Below, one piece after another: positions 43,597 to 54,721 of a stretch of 64,000 nt of DNA. Origin of the DNA: Cupriavidus nantongensis (lineage in GTDB: Bacteria > Pseudomonadota > Gammaproteobacteria > Burkholderiales > Burkholderiaceae); assembly GCF_001598055.1 (NCBI RefSeq), contig NZ_CP014845.1, positions 1,178,001 through 1,242,000 of the forward strand, written 5' to 3'. A program made the translations under genes and the position numbers. Under the pieces are notes generated by a model. The model was not told the origin of the DNA. It was given only the letters and a program-made list of their open reading frames with translations, and did no database searches. Position 1 is the stretch's first letter. Each line of letters opens with the position of its first letter.

Positions 43597-44979
43597 GTGG
43601 ACGAGCCCGCGCGCGACGCACCCACCGGAAGCCTGGCCCGGCTGTGGCGCGGCTTCGGCGTGCGCAACGGCGAAGCCGGCGCCGTGGTGGCCGGCTTCCT
43701 GTTCTTCTTCTGCTTGTTCGCCAGCTACTTCATGCTGCGTCCGGTGCGCGAGACCATGGGCATCGCCGGCGGCGTGAAAAACCTGCAATGGCTGTTCACC
43801 GCCACCTTTGTCGTGATGCTGGCGGCGATCCCGCTGTACGGCGCGGTCTGCGCCTGGCTGCCGCGGCGCCGCTTCGTGCCATGGGTATACGCCTTCTTCA
43901 TTGCCAACCTGCTGGCCTTTGCCATGGCCACGCGCGCCCTGCCCGACAACGTCTGGCTGGCGCGCGTGTTTTATGTGTGGCTATCCGTATTCAACCTGTT
44001 CGTGGTGTCGGTGGCCTGGAGCCTGATGGCCGATGTGTTCCGGCCCGAGCAGGCGCGCCGCCTGTTCGCGCTGCTGGCCGCCGGCGCCAGTGCGGGGGGA
44101 CTGGCCGGGCCGGTGCTGGGCGGCTGGCTGGTGCCGCACATCGGCCTGACCGGCCTGATGCTGCTGTCGGCCGCCCTGCTGGCCGCCACGCTGCCGGGCG
44201 TGGGCTGGCTGTTCGGCTGGCGCCGCCGTGCCGGTGCCGGAGTCGGGCAGCCTGGCCAGGTTGCTTCCAGCGCCGGGCAGGATCCGGCCAACCCGATCGG
44301 CGGCGGGCTGTTGGCCGGGCTGTCGCTGCTGCTGCGCTCGCGCTACCTGCTCGGCATCGCCCTGTTCGTGATCCTGCTGGCCACGGCCAGCACCTTCCTC
44401 TACTTCGAGCAGGCCCGTCTCGTCGCCGAGGCCTTCCCCGAGCGCACCCGCCAGACCCAGGTGTTCAGCGCGCTGGATGCCGTGGTGCAGGCGCTGACCA
44501 TCCTGGTCCAGCTGTTCTTCACCGGCCGCATGGCGCGCCGCTACGGCGTTACCGTACTGCTGACCGCGGTGCCGCTGGCCGTCGCCGCGGGCTTCGTCGT
44601 GCTGGCCCTGCTGCCTACCTTCGGCGTGCTCGCCGCCATCATGATCCTGCGGCGCGTCGGGGAATATGCGCTGGTGCGTCCGGGCCGCGAAATGCTGTTC
44701 ACCGTCGTCGATGCCGAGACCAAGTACAAGGCCAAGAACGTCATCGACACCGCCGTCTACCGCGCCGGCGATGCGGTCAGCGCCTGGGTCAAGACCGCGA
44801 TCGATGCGCTGTCCGGCCATCCGGCGACGGTGGCATTGGCGGGTGCGTTGCTGGCGGTGGGCTGGGCGGGCCTGGGCTGGTGGCTGGGGCGACGGCATGC
44901 GGGGCAGTTGGGAACAACAGGTGATGGTCTTGGCCGTGATGCAGGCCATGCGGCTGAACTAGCCGCCCGCAGACGCTGA
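43597..44979 (+). CDS. Membrane transporter, NTP/NDP-exchange (TLC)-like MFS
   Basis: 460 aa from GTG 43597, twelve membrane helices. The opening (GFLFFFCLFASYFMLRPVRETMGIAGG) and the region EYALVRPGREMLFTVVDAETKYKAKNVIDTAVYRAGD are typical of the MFS subgroup related to ATP/ADP translocases in free-living bacteria. In this subgroup the substrate is not known. The C-terminal 30 residues are polar. It is in one unit with the Tat reductase upstream (11 bases). Confidence 0.85.
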   Translation: MDEPARDAPTGSLARLWRGFGVRNGEAGAVVAGFLFFFCLFASYFMLRPVRETMGIAGGVKNLQWLFTATFVVMLAAIPLYGAVCAWLPRRRFVPWVYAFFIANLLAFAMATRALPDNVWLARVFYVWLSVFNLFVVSVAWSLMADVFRPEQARRLFALLAAGASAGGLAGPVLGGWLVPHIGLTGLMLLSAALLAATLPGVGWLFGWRRRAGAGVGQPGQVASSAGQDPANPIGGGLLAGLSLLLRSRYLLGIALFVILLATASTFLYFEQARLVAEAFPERTRQTQVFSALDAVVQALTILVQLFFTGRMARRYGVTVLLTAVPLAVAAGFVVLALLPTFGVLAAIMILRRVGEYALVRPGREMLFTVVDAETKYKAKNVIDTAVYRAGDAVSAWVKTAIDALSGHPATVALAGALLAVGWAGLGWWLGRRHAGQLGTTGDGLGRDAGHAAELAARRR

Positions 44980-45128
44980 CCGCTGATCGGCCAAAGCTGG
45001 CCTCAGGCCGCAGGAAGACCGTATAGTCATGGCCTCGGACCTGGCTGCCGTCGCCGTTCGCGCTGGCCTTTGCCGCGCAACGCCCAAGCCACAAGATGCC
45101 CCCATATTCCTGATCCCGGAGGACCCCC

Positions 45129-46234
<1,106 letters not shown>

Positions 46235-46247
46235 CGACGGCGCAGAC

Positions 46248-47090
46248 ATGGAACTGATCTCGCAACATGGCTGCCACGGCGGCGTGCAGCGCTTCTATCG
46301 CCATGACTCGGCGGCGATCGGGCTGCCGATGCGTTTCTCGGTCTACCTGCCGCCGCAGGCGCAGGCTGGCGCCCGGGTGCAGGTGCTGTTCTACCTGGCC
46401 GGCCTGACCTGCACCGAAGAGACCTTCATGATCAAGGCCGGCGCACAGCGTTTTGCCGCCGAGCACGGCCTGATGCTGGTGGCACCGGATACCAGCCCGC
46501 GCGGCGCGGGCGTGCCCGGCGAAGCGGATGCGTGGGACTTCGGCGTGGGCGCAGGGTTTTATCTCGATGCCACCGAGGCACCGTGGCACAAGCACTGGCG
46601 CATGGAAAGCTATGTCGCGGAAGAACTGTTCGAACTGGTGACCAGCGCGTTGCCGGGCGATGCCGCGCGCGTCGGCATCTTCGGGCATTCGATGGGCGGG
46701 CACGGTGCGCTGGTGCTGGCGCAGCGCCATCCGCAGCGCTTCCGCTCGGTGTCGGCGTTCGCGCCGATCGCCGCGCCGACGCGCTGCCCGTGGGGTGAAA
46801 AGGCCTTTACCGGCTACCTCGGCAGCGACCGCGCCGCGTGGGTACAGTATGACGCGAGCGAGCTGATGGCACGCCAGCAGGGTGCGCCGTTCCCGGCCGG
46901 CATCCTGGTCGACCAAGGCATGGACGACCAGTTCCTGCAAAGCCAGCTGCATCCGGACGCTTTCGCCGCGGCCTGCCAGGCCGTGGGCCAGCCGCTGACG
47001 CTGCGCCGGCACAGCGGCTACGACCACGGCTATTACTTCATCACCAGCTTTATCGCCGACCACATCCGGCACCACGCCGCGCAGCTGTAG
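46248..47090 (+). CDS. fghA: S-formylglutathione hydrolase
   Basis: 280 aa, esterase D family. Nucleophile elbow GIFGHSMGGHGALV (Ser about 145), Asp in LVDQGMDDQFL, His in RRHSGYDHGYYFITSF. It splits S-formylglutathione, the product of FrmA, to formate and glutathione. It starts 13 bases after frmA, so both are one operon. If frmA is truly broken this gene has no upstream supply from here. Confidence 0.95.
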   Translation: MELISQHGCHGGVQRFYRHDSAAIGLPMRFSVYLPPQAQAGARVQVLFYLAGLTCTEETFMIKAGAQRFAAEHGLMLVAPDTSPRGAGVPGEADAWDFGVGAGFYLDATEAPWHKHWRMESYVAEELFELVTSALPGDAARVGIFGHSMGGHGALVLAQRHPQRFRSVSAFAPIAAPTRCPWGEKAFTGYLGSDRAAWVQYDASELMARQQGAPFPAGILVDQGMDDQFLQSQLHPDAFAAACQAVGQPLTLRRHSGYDHGYYFITSFIADHIRHHAAQL

Positions 47091-47098
47091 CCGCGGAC

Positions 47099-48112
47099 TC
47101 AGCCTTCCGCCACGCGGCGGTACGCGCCGGGGCGCGATCCGGTCCAGCGCCGGAACGCCCGGTGGAACGCGCCGGGCTCGGCAAAGCCGAGCTCGGCCGC
47201 GATATCGGCGACCGCGCGCCCGGAATGGCTGAGCGCCTCGATCGCCAGGTCGCGCCGCAGCGCATCCTTCAGGTCCTGGTAGCTCACGCCCTCCTCCATC
47301 AGCCGGCGCCGCAATGACGACGCCGACAGGTTCAGGCTGACGGCCAGGTCTTCGAAGGTCGGCCATTGATCCGGGCGCTGGTTGCGCAGCAGCCTGCGCA
47401 CGCGCGCACCCATGCTGCTGCGGTCCGAGTACTTGACCACCACGTTGTGCGGCGCGTCGCGCAGGAACGCCTTCAAACTGCGCTCATCCTGTCGCACCGG
47501 CTGCTCCAGCAGCGTCGCGTCGAACACCAGCGCCGTCGCCGGCTGCGCGAACGCCAGCTGGCGCGAATACATGACGCGATATTCCGCACTGTACGGCGGC
47601 TCGGCATAGGCGAACGCGGCCAGCCGGACCGGCACGCGCCGCCGCAGCAGCCAGCTCATCAGGCCATGCAGCATGATCAGCATGGTTTCCTGCGCGAACA
47701 CGCCGGGCTGCCGGCCCAGATGCGCGCTCGGCGTGGTCAGCACCAGCGCGGCCTCGTCGCCGTGGCGCTCGAGCCGCACGCCGATGTCGTCGAGCAGCAG
47801 CCGGAAGTACCGCGTGATGCGCTCCAGCGCCTGCGCCAGCGTGCGGCTGCCCGCCACCGCATGGCACAGCATGGCAAAGCTGCCGCACTTCATGCTGCGC
47901 GAGTCCTGGCCAAAGAACTCGTCGTCCAGCGCCGCGGCCACCGCCAGCCACAGTTCGCTGTAGCTGGCGGTCGAGACCCGCGCCTGCGGCACCGCCAGCA
48001 GCGCCGGGGCAATTCCGGCGCCGCGCAGCACCGGCTCCGGGTCGATGCCGCGCGCGCGCAGCCCCGCGATGGCGTGGTGGACGAAACAGATGGCGACACT
48101 GCCTTTTTCCAT
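47099..48112 (-). CDS. AraC-family regulator (arabinose-binding-like N-domain)
   Basis: 337 aa from ATG 48110-48112. N-terminal 180-residue ligand domain of the PF12625 type (VAICFVHHAIAGLRARGIDPEPVLRGAGI ... RLEWRVAY-like), then a C-terminal AraC double helix-turn-helix (about 240-337; FEDLAVSLNLSASSLRRRLMEEGVSYQDLKDALRRDLAIEAL, VADIAAELGFAEPGAFHRAFRRWTGSRPGAYRR). It lies 151 bases from and divergent to the valine-degradation operon, in the place of MmsR in pseudomonads, so it likely activates that operon. Confidence 0.9.
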   Translation of the reverse strand: MEKGSVAICFVHHAIAGLRARGIDPEPVLRGAGIAPALLAVPQARVSTASYSELWLAVAAALDDEFFGQDSRSMKCGSFAMLCHAVAGSRTLAQALERITRYFRLLLDDIGVRLERHGDEAALVLTTPSAHLGRQPGVFAQETMLIMLHGLMSWLLRRRVPVRLAAFAYAEPPYSAEYRVMYSRQLAFAQPATALVFDATLLEQPVRQDERSLKAFLRDAPHNVVVKYSDRSSMGARVRRLLRNQRPDQWPTFEDLAVSLNLSASSLRRRLMEEGVSYQDLKDALRRDLAIEALSHSGRAVADIAAELGFAEPGAFHRAFRRWTGSRPGAYRRVAEG

Positions 48113-48263
48113 GGCGCTGGCGGGTGGCAAACGAGTTCACGAAGATTGGCGGATTTTGGCATAGGAGCCGGCCCCGGGCGTTCCTACACTGCCCGCAGGT
48201 CAAACGCCGAGCGCGCATTCTGCCTGAGTTGCAGCGCCGCTCCAAACGCCCACCCAATCTGCC

Positions 48264-49397
48264 ATGCACAGCGACTACACCGAAGAGCAAACCTTGATCC
48301 GCGACAGCGCGCGCGCCTTTGCCACCGAACGGCTGACCGGCGGCGCCGCGCAATGGGACCGCGACGGCCGCCTTCCCGACGAGATCGTCGCCGAAATGGG
48401 CGCGCTCGGGCTGCTGGGCATGATCGTGCCCGAGGAATGGGGCGGCACCTATACCGACTATGTCGCCTACGCGCTGGCCATCGAAGAGATCGCTGCCGGC
48501 TGCGCCGCCTGCGCGACCATGATGAGCGTGCACAACTCGGTCGGCTGCGGGCCGATCCTTCATTACGGCACCGATGCGCAGAAGGAACGCTACCTGGCCC
48601 GGCTGGCCAGCGGCGAGCTGATCGGCGCGTTCTGCCTGACCGAACCGCAGGCCGGCTCCGAAGCGCACAACCTGCGCACCCGCGCCCGCTTTACCGACAA
48701 CGGCTGGGTGCTCAACGGCAGCAAGCAGTTTGTCACCAACGGCCAGCGCGCGGGCGTGGCGGTGGTGTTTGCCGCGACCGAACCGGAGCGCGGCAAGAAA
48801 GGCATCTCGGCGTTCCTGGTTCCCACCGACACGCCGGGTTTTATCGTGCACGCACCGGAAAAGAAGCTGGGCATCCGCGCCTCGGACACCTGCGCCATCA
48901 CGCTGGAAGACTGCGTGGTCCCGCACGACGCGCTGCTGGGCGAGCCCGGCGAGGGCCTGCGCATTGCGCTGTCGAACCTGGAGGGCGGACGCATCGGCAT
49001 CGCCGCGCAGGCGATCGGCATCGCCCGCTCGGCATTCGAGGCCGCCTGCCGCTACGCGTCCGAGCGCATCCAGTTCGGCCGTGCGCTGCGCGAGCATCCT
49101 CCCATCGCCAACATGCTGGCCGACATGGCCACCGAACTGAATGCCGCGCGGCTGCTGGTGCATCGCGCCGCGCGCATGCGCAGCGAGGGCGTGCCGTGCC
49201 TGTCCGAAGCGTCGCAGGCCAAGCTCTATGCGTCGGAACTGGCCGAGCGCGTGTGCTCGAAGGCGCTGCAGATCCACGGCGGCTACGGCTACCTCGAAGA
49301 CTACCCGGTCGAGCGCCATTACCGCGACGCCCGCATTACCCAGATCTACGAAGGCACCAGCGAGATCCAGCGCATGCTGATCGCGCGCAGCCTCTGA
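48264..49397 (+). CDS. Acyl-CoA dehydrogenase, probably isobutyryl-CoA dehydrogenase
   Basis: 377 aa. Acyl-CoA dehydrogenase signatures: [20 protein letters not shown] (FAD-substrate motif), [35 protein letters not shown] with the catalytic Glu in IYEGTSE. First gene of a rightward operon with valine-pathway enzymes. It should convert isobutyryl-CoA to methacrylyl-CoA. Substrate is inferred from context; 2-methylbutyryl-CoA is an alternative. Confidence 0.92.
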   Translation: MHSDYTEEQTLIRDSARAFATERLTGGAAQWDRDGRLPDEIVAEMGALGLLGMIVPEEWGGTYTDYVAYALAIEEIAAGCAACATMMSVHNSVGCGPILHYGTDAQKERYLARLASGELIGAFCLTEPQAGSEAHNLRTRARFTDNGWVLNGSKQFVTNGQRAGVAVVFAATEPERGKKGISAFLVPTDTPGFIVHAPEKKLGIRASDTCAITLEDCVVPHDALLGEPGEGLRIALSNLEGGRIGIAAQAIGIARSAFEAACRYASERIQFGRALREHPPIANMLADMATELNAARLLVHRAARMRSEGVPCLSEASQAKLYASELAERVCSKALQIHGGYGYLEDYPVERHYRDARITQIYEGTSEIQRMLIARSL

Positions 49398-49449
49398 CCC
49401 CCTCTACTCCCCTCTTCCCCTGCAGAACAACATCCTCCGGAGACAACCA

Positions 49450-50973
49450 ATGACTGCCGTGCCCAACACCGCCACTGCCGTGCCGACCGTACCGCTGCTG
49501 ATCAACGGCGAATGGGTGGATTCGTCCGCCACCGAATTCCGCAACGTGGTCAATCCCGCGACGCAGGAAGTGCTGGCGCGCGTGCCGCTCGCCACCGCCA
49601 GCGAAGTCGCGGCAGCCGTGGGCGCCGCGCATCGCGCCTTTGCCAGCTGGCGCCACACGCCGATCGGCGCGCGGCTGCGCGTCATGCTGCGCTTCCAGGC
49701 GCTGATCCGCGAGCACAGCAAGCGTATCGCCGCGATCCTGACCGCCGAGCAGGGCAAGACCCTGGCCGATGCCGAAGGCGATATCTTCCGCGGGCTGGAG
49801 GTGGTCGAGCACGCGTGCTCCATCGGCACGCTGCAGCAAGGCGGCTTTGCCGAGAACGTGGCCGCCACCGTCGATACCTACACGCTGCAGCAGCCGATCG
49901 GCGTCTGCGCCGGCATCACCCCGTTCAACTTCCCGGCGATGATCCCGCTGTGGATGTTCCCGATGGCGATCGTCTGCGGCAATACCTTCGTGCTCAAGCC
50001 GTCCGAGCAGGATCCGCTGTCGACCATGGAGCTGGTCAAGCTGGCGCTGGAGGCCGGCGTGCCGCCGGGCGTGCTGAACGTGGTGCACGGCGCCAAGGAC
50101 GTGGTCGATGCGCTGTGCACGCACCCGGACATCAAGGCGGTGTCGTTCGTCGGCTCCACCGCCGTCGGCACCCATGTCTACAACCTCGCCGGCGCGCACG
50201 GCAAGCGCGTGCAGTCGATGATGGGCGCCAAGAACCACGCGGTGGTGCTGCCCGATGCGCACAAGGAGCAGACCCTGAATGCGCTGGCGGGCGCCGGCTT
50301 CGGCGCAGCCGGCCAGCGCTGCATGGCCACTTCGGTGGTGGTGCTGGTGGGCGCGGCGCGTGACTGGGTGCCCGACCTGGTGGCGCGTGCGAAGTCGCTC
50401 AAGGTAGGCGCCGGCGTGGAACCGGGCACCGATGTCGGCCCTGTGGTTTCGGTCGCGGCCAGGGAGCGCATTCTCGGCCTGATCGCCGCCGGCGAGCGCG
50501 AAGGCGCCACGCTGGTGCTGGACGGGCGCGGCGTGGAAGTTCCGGGATATCCGCAGGGCAACTTCATCGGCCCGACCATCTTCACCGACGTGAAGACCGA
50601 CATGTCGATCTACACCGAAGAGATCTTCGGACCGGTGCTGGTGGTGATCGGCGTCGACACGCTGGACGACGCCATCGCGCTGGTCAACCGCAACCCGTTC
50701 GGCAACGGCACCGGCGTGTTCACGCAGAGCGGCGCCGCGGCGCGCAAGTTCCAGAGCGAGATCGATGTCGGCCAGGTCGGCATCAACATCCCCATCCCGG
50801 TGCCGGTGCCCTACTTCAGCTTCACCGGCTCGCGCGGCTCCAAGCTGGGCGACCTGGGGCCGTACGGCAAGCAGGTGGTGCAGTTCTACACGCAGACCAA
50901 GACGGTGACGGCGCGGTGGTTTGATGACGCCACGGTCAATGATGGGGTGAATACGACGATCAGTTTGAAGTAA
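49450..50973 (+). CDS. mmsA: CoA-acylating methylmalonate-semialdehyde dehydrogenase
   Basis: 507 aa aldehyde dehydrogenase: catalytic Cys in [19 protein letters not shown] (about residue 287), general fold motifs [15 protein letters not shown] and [19 protein letters not shown]. MmsA specifics such as [13 protein letters not shown] and [25 protein letters not shown] match. It converts methylmalonate semialdehyde plus CoA and NAD to propionyl-CoA in valine degradation. It lies 52 bases after the acyl-CoA dehydrogenase. Confidence 0.95.
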   Translation: MTAVPNTATAVPTVPLLINGEWVDSSATEFRNVVNPATQEVLARVPLATASEVAAAVGAAHRAFASWRHTPIGARLRVMLRFQALIREHSKRIAAILTAEQGKTLADAEGDIFRGLEVVEHACSIGTLQQGGFAENVAATVDTYTLQQPIGVCAGITPFNFPAMIPLWMFPMAIVCGNTFVLKPSEQDPLSTMELVKLALEAGVPPGVLNVVHGAKDVVDALCTHPDIKAVSFVGSTAVGTHVYNLAGAHGKRVQSMMGAKNHAVVLPDAHKEQTLNALAGAGFGAAGQRCMATSVVVLVGAARDWVPDLVARAKSLKVGAGVEPGTDVGPVVSVAARERILGLIAAGEREGATLVLDGRGVEVPGYPQGNFIGPTIFTDVKTDMSIYTEEIFGPVLVVIGVDTLDDAIALVNRNPFGNGTGVFTQSGAAARKFQSEIDVGQVGINIPIPVPVPYFSFTGSRGSKLGDLGPYGKQVVQFYTQTKTVTARWFDDATVNDGVNTTISLK

Positions 50974-51003
50974 CCGAGACGACGCCAGACGCGAACCGCT
51001 TGT

Positions 51004-51186
51004 GTGCTCCCTCTCCCGCTCGCGGGAGAGGGTTGGGGTGAGGGCCGGCGCCGGCAGTACCGCAATCGCACCGTCACCCCCGGCATGCGAATGCCAGATG
51101 GATTTGGACTGACGCCGTAGCCAATTGACACTCCTACCCTCACCCCCGCCCCTCTCCCGCAAGCGGGAGAGGGGAGCAAGCAAGCG
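51004..51186. repeat. REP-like palindromic repeat pair, locus B
   Basis: Copy 1 at about 51004-51051 (CTCTCCCGCTCGCGGGAGAG, then GTTGGGGTGAGGGCCGGCG) and an inverted copy 2 at about 51134-51186 (CCTCACCCCCGCCC before CTCTCCCGCAAGCGGGAGAG). Same family as locus A at 40284-40410. It separates mmsA from mmsB inside the valine operon. Confidence 0.85.
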
Positions 51187-51218
51187 GGATATTGACACCT
51201 GATACGACGGAGACACCC

Positions 51219-52124
51219 ATGCATATCGCCTTCATCGGCCTGGGCAACATGGGCGCGCCCATGGCGCGCAACCTGCTCAAGGCCGGTCACACGCTGACCG
51301 TATTCGACCTGAACGCCGCCGCGGTGGCATCGCTGCGCGCCGAGGGCGCGGGCAGCGCCGACTCGGCGCGCAAGGCGGCGGCCGAAGCGGATTTCGTCAT
51401 CACCATGCTGCCAGCGGCCGCGCACGTGCGCAGCGCCTACCTTGGCGAAGACGGCGTGCTGGCCGGGGTGCGGCCCGGCGTGCCGCTGGTCGACTCCAGC
51501 ACCATCGACCCCGCCACCGTGCGTGAACTGGCCGCCGCGGCGGAAGCGCGCGGCAATTCGTTGGCCGATGCGCCGGTCTCCGGCGGCACCGTCGGCGCGC
51601 AGGCCGGCACGCTGACCTTCATGGTCGGCGCCTCCGAAGCGCTGTTCGCGCAGGTGCGACCGGTGCTGGCCGGCATGGGCCGTAACCTGGTCCACTGCGG
51701 CGGCACCGGCACCGGCCAGGTCGCCAAGATCTGCAACAACCTGATCCTGGGCATCTCCATGATCGGCGTCTCCGAGGCGATGGCGCTGGGGGTCAAGCTT
51801 GGCATCGATGCCAATGTGCTGGCGGGCATCGTCAATACCTCCACCGGGCGCTGCTGGGCCTCGGATACCTGCAACCCGTGGCCCGGCGTGATCGAGACCG
51901 CGCCCGCCAGCCGCGGCTACAGCGGCGGCTTTGGCGCCGACCTGATGCTGAAGGACCTGGGCCTGGCCAACGACGCCGCGCGCAGCGTGAAGCAGCCGCT
52001 GTTTCTCGGCGCGCTGGCGCAGCAGGTCTACCAGGCGGTGAGCCATGCCGGCGACGGCCAACTCGACTTCTCCGGCGTGATCCGCCAGTACCTGTCCGCC
52101 GCGGACAAGGAGCACCAGCAATGA
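51219..52124 (+). CDS. mmsB: 3-hydroxyisobutyrate dehydrogenase
   Basis: 301 aa from ATG 51219. N-terminal Rossmann motif IAFIGLGNMGAPMARNLLKAGH, DAPVSGGTVGAQAGTLTFMVG for substrate binding, and catalytic Lys in GTGQVAKICNNLI. It oxidises 3-hydroxyisobutyrate to methylmalonate semialdehyde with NAD. Its stop overlaps the next start (ATGA). Preceded by the REP-like pair, 246 bases after mmsA. Confidence 0.95.
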   Translation: MHIAFIGLGNMGAPMARNLLKAGHTLTVFDLNAAAVASLRAEGAGSADSARKAAAEADFVITMLPAAAHVRSAYLGEDGVLAGVRPGVPLVDSSTIDPATVRELAAAAEARGNSLADAPVSGGTVGAQAGTLTFMVGASEALFAQVRPVLAGMGRNLVHCGGTGTGQVAKICNNLILGISMIGVSEAMALGVKLGIDANVLAGIVNTSTGRCWASDTCNPWPGVIETAPASRGYSGGFGADLMLKDLGLANDAARSVKQPLFLGALAQQVYQAVSHAGDGQLDFSGVIRQYLSAADKEHQQ

Positions 52125-52891
52125 TCGAGTTCGCCCTGCACGGCCATGTCGCCACGCTCACGCTGAGCCGCCCGCCCGCCAACGCGTTCACCGCTGAAGG
52201 CCTGCAACAGTTGCGCGAACTGGTGGCAAGGATCGACGCCAACCCGGAAGTCCGCGCCGTGGTCGTCACCGGAGCCGGCGAGAAATTCTTCAGCGCCGGC
52301 GCCGACCTGAACGGCTTTGCGGAGGGTGACCGCGCCCACGCGCGCGTGATGGCGCAGCAGTTCGGCAGCGCCTTCGAAGCCCTGCAGAATGCGCGTCCGG
52401 TGGTGATCGCCGCGATCAATGGCTATGCCATGGGCGGCGGGCTGGAATGCGCGCTGGCGTGCGATATCCGCATCGCCGAGGAGCAGGCGCAGATGGCGCT
52501 GCCCGAAGCCGCCGTGGGGCTGCTGCCGTGCGGCTGCGGCACGCAGACGCTGCCGTGGCTGGTGGGTGAAGGCTGGGCCAAGCGCATGATTCTGACCAAC
52601 GAGCGCGTCGACGCGGCCACCGCGCTGCGCATCGGCTTGGTGGAAGAAGTCGTGCCGCGCGGCCAGGCCATTGCCACGGCGCTGGCGATGGCCGAACGCG
52701 CCGGCAAGGTCAGCCCGCGCGCCGCCGCGCACAGCAAGCGGCTGGTGCACCTGGCGCGCCAGGGCGTGCCGCGCCAGGCCGCGCTGGCGCTGGAGCGCGA
52801 GCGCTTTGTCGACCTGTTCGACGATGCCGACCAGCGCGAAGGCGTCAATGCCTTCCTCGAGAAACGCGCGCCGCAATGGCGCAACGCCTAG
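52121..52891 (+). CDS. Enoyl-CoA hydratase (methacrylyl-CoA hydratase role)
   Basis: 256 aa crotonase-fold protein. The oxyanion-hole segment GEKFFSAGADLNGFAEG and the active-site parts NGYAMGGGLECALACDIRIA and QMALPEAAVGLLPCGCG keep the two glutamates (GGGLE and PE) of true hydratases. It probably hydrates methacrylyl-CoA to 3-hydroxyisobutyryl-CoA. Coupled to mmsB by a four-base overlap and followed by the hydrolase gene after nine bases. Confidence 0.93.
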   Translation: MIEFALHGHVATLTLSRPPANAFTAEGLQQLRELVARIDANPEVRAVVVTGAGEKFFSAGADLNGFAEGDRAHARVMAQQFGSAFEALQNARPVVIAAINGYAMGGGLECALACDIRIAEEQAQMALPEAAVGLLPCGCGTQTLPWLVGEGWAKRMILTNERVDAATALRIGLVEEVVPRGQAIATALAMAERAGKVSPRAAAHSKRLVHLARQGVPRQAALALERERFVDLFDDADQREGVNAFLEKRAPQWRNA

Positions 52892-52900
52892 GAGCGCGCC

Positions 52901-54028
52901 ATGCGCCTGACCGAAGAAACCAAGGCCGCCAACCTGGATGTGGCCGAGCCGGAGGTGCTGTTCCAGGTGGTCAACGGCGTCGGCATCGCCACGCTGAACC
53001 GGCCGCGCCAGCTCAATGCGCTGTCGTATCAGATGGTCGTCGCGCTGGGCGCACAGGTCGAAGCCTGGGCCACTGACGATGCCATCCGCGCGGTGGTGCT
53101 GCGCGGCGCGGGCCCCAAGGCCTTCTGCGCCGGCGGCGATATCCGCGCGCTGACCGACAGCTATCGCGACGGCACGCCGCTGCACCAGCGCTTCTTTATC
53201 GACGAATACACGCTGGACTACCGCCTGCACCGCTATCCCAAGCCGCTGGTGGCGCTGATGGACGGCATCGTCATGGGCGGCGGCATGGGCCTGGCACAGG
53301 CCGCGCATCTGCGCATCGTCACCGAACGCTCGCGCGTGGCAATGCCCGAGACCGGCATCGGCCTGGTGCCGGATGTGGGGGCCAGCCACTTCCTGTCGAA
53401 GCTGCCGCTGCCGCTGGCGCTCTATCTGGGCCTGACCGGTGTGAGCATCGGTGCGGCTGATGCCTTGCTGTGCGGACTGGCCGACGCGGCAGTGGGCAGC
53501 GCCACGCTGGACGAACTGGAGCAAACCCTGGCCGGCATCGACTGGGGCCATGACACGCTGACGGACCTGCGCCGCGCGCTGGTGCGCGAGCCCGTTGCCA
53601 GCGCCGCCGAAGCGCCGCTGCTGCAAGTGCTGCCGGCGCTGCTGCAGCATTTCGCGGGACATGCCACGCTGCCGGAGATCCTGGCCGGACTGGCTTGCCA
53701 GGACGACCCCGCCTACACCGCATGGGCCACCCGCACCATCGACGTGCTGCGCACCCGTTCGCCGCTGTCCGCGTGTGCCACGCGCGAGCTGCTGCTGCGC
53801 GGGCCCAGGATGGACCTGGCCGACTGCTTCCGCATGGAACTGGCGGTGGTGGTCAACACCTTCACGCAAGGCGATTTCGTCGAAGGCGTACGCGCGCTGA
53901 TCGTCGACAAGGACAACGCCCCGCGCTGGCGCGTCACCAGCTATGACGCCGTGGACGATGCCCGGGTCCAGGCGCTGTTCCGGCCGTGGTGGGCGCCGGG
54001 CGAGGAGCCGCTGGCCCTGCCCCACTGA
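52901..54028 (+). CDS. 3-hydroxyisobutyryl-CoA hydrolase
   Basis: 375 aa crotonase superfamily of the HIBCH type: GPKAFCAGGDIRALTD, MDGIVMGGGMGLAQAAHLRIVTE, AMPETGIGLVPDVGASHFLS with the Glu/Asp of the hydrolase site, plus the longer C-terminal half typical of HIBCH. It frees 3-hydroxyisobutyrate from CoA, the substrate of MmsB. Together with its neighbours the operon covers isobutyryl-CoA to propionyl-CoA. Confidence 0.94.
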   Translation: MRLTEETKAANLDVAEPEVLFQVVNGVGIATLNRPRQLNALSYQMVVALGAQVEAWATDDAIRAVVLRGAGPKAFCAGGDIRALTDSYRDGTPLHQRFFIDEYTLDYRLHRYPKPLVALMDGIVMGGGMGLAQAAHLRIVTERSRVAMPETGIGLVPDVGASHFLSKLPLPLALYLGLTGVSIGAADALLCGLADAAVGSATLDELEQTLAGIDWGHDTLTDLRRALVREPVASAAEAPLLQVLPALLQHFAGHATLPEILAGLACQDDPAYTAWATRTIDVLRTRSPLSACATRELLLRGPRMDLADCFRMELAVVVNTFTQGDFVEGVRALIVDKDNAPRWRVTSYDAVDDARVQALFRPWWAPGEEPLALPH

Positions 54029-54042
54029 GCGGATGCGCTGCG

Positions 54043-54708
54043 GTGAGCCTCGACGCGCTGCTGGCGCGCAGCCCCTGGGCTGCGGCACTGACACCGGTGC
54101 AACGCGAGCGCGTGCGCGCCGAACTGCGCGAGCGTGCGGTGCCGCAAGGCGCCTATGTCATCCGCAAGGGCGACCTCGCCGACAGCTGGCTGGGCGTCGC
54201 CGACGGCCTGGTCAAGGTGCATTGCGCCGCGCCGTCCGGCAAGCGCGCCACGCTGACCGGCGTGCCGGCCGGCGGCTGGCTCGGCGAAGGCTCGCTGCTC
54301 AAGCGCGAGGCGCTGCGCTATGACGTGGTGGCGCTGCGCGATTCGCGCATCGCCTGCATGCCCGGTGCCACGTTCCGCTGGTTGCAGGAAACCAGCCTGC
54401 CCTTCAACCGCTACCTGCTCGACCAGCTCAACGAACGGCTCGGCCTGTTTATCGCCACCGTCGAGCATGAGCGGCTGCATGGCATCGAGGGCCGCGTGGC
54501 GCGCGCGCTGGCGACGCTGTTCAATCCGGTGCTATGCCCCGGCCTGGGTCCGGCCTTGTATCTGACGCAGGAGGAAGTGGGCCTGCTGGCGGGGATTTCG
54601 CGCCAGCGGGCCAATGCGGCGCTCAAGGTGCTGGAGGGCGAACGCTTGCTGGCGGTCGAGCACGGCGCCGTGCATGTGCTCGACCTGGAAGCACTGCGCC
54701 GCTACTGA
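54043..54708 (+). CDS. Crp/Fnr-family regulator at the end of the valine operon
   Basis: 221 aa from GTG 54043, 14 bases after the hydrolase stop. N-terminal cNMP-like barrel (PQGAYVIRKGDLADSWLGVADGLVKVH, AGGWLGEGSLLKREALRYDVVALRDSRIACM) and a C-terminal helix-turn-helix (LTQEEVGLLAGISRQRANAALKVLEGERL). No Fe-S cysteine set is present. A regulator as last gene of a catabolic operon suggests feedback on the operon or a linked regulon; target unknown. The weak start is chosen because the frame upstream is a continuation of the neighbour region. Confidence 0.85.
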   Translation: MSLDALLARSPWAAALTPVQRERVRAELRERAVPQGAYVIRKGDLADSWLGVADGLVKVHCAAPSGKRATLTGVPAGGWLGEGSLLKREALRYDVVALRDSRIACMPGATFRWLQETSLPFNRYLLDQLNERLGLFIATVEHERLHGIEGRVARALATLFNPVLCPGLGPALYLTQEEVGLLAGISRQRANAALKVLEGERLLAVEHGAVHVLDLEALRRY

Positions 54709-54721
54709 GCGCGGCGCAGGT

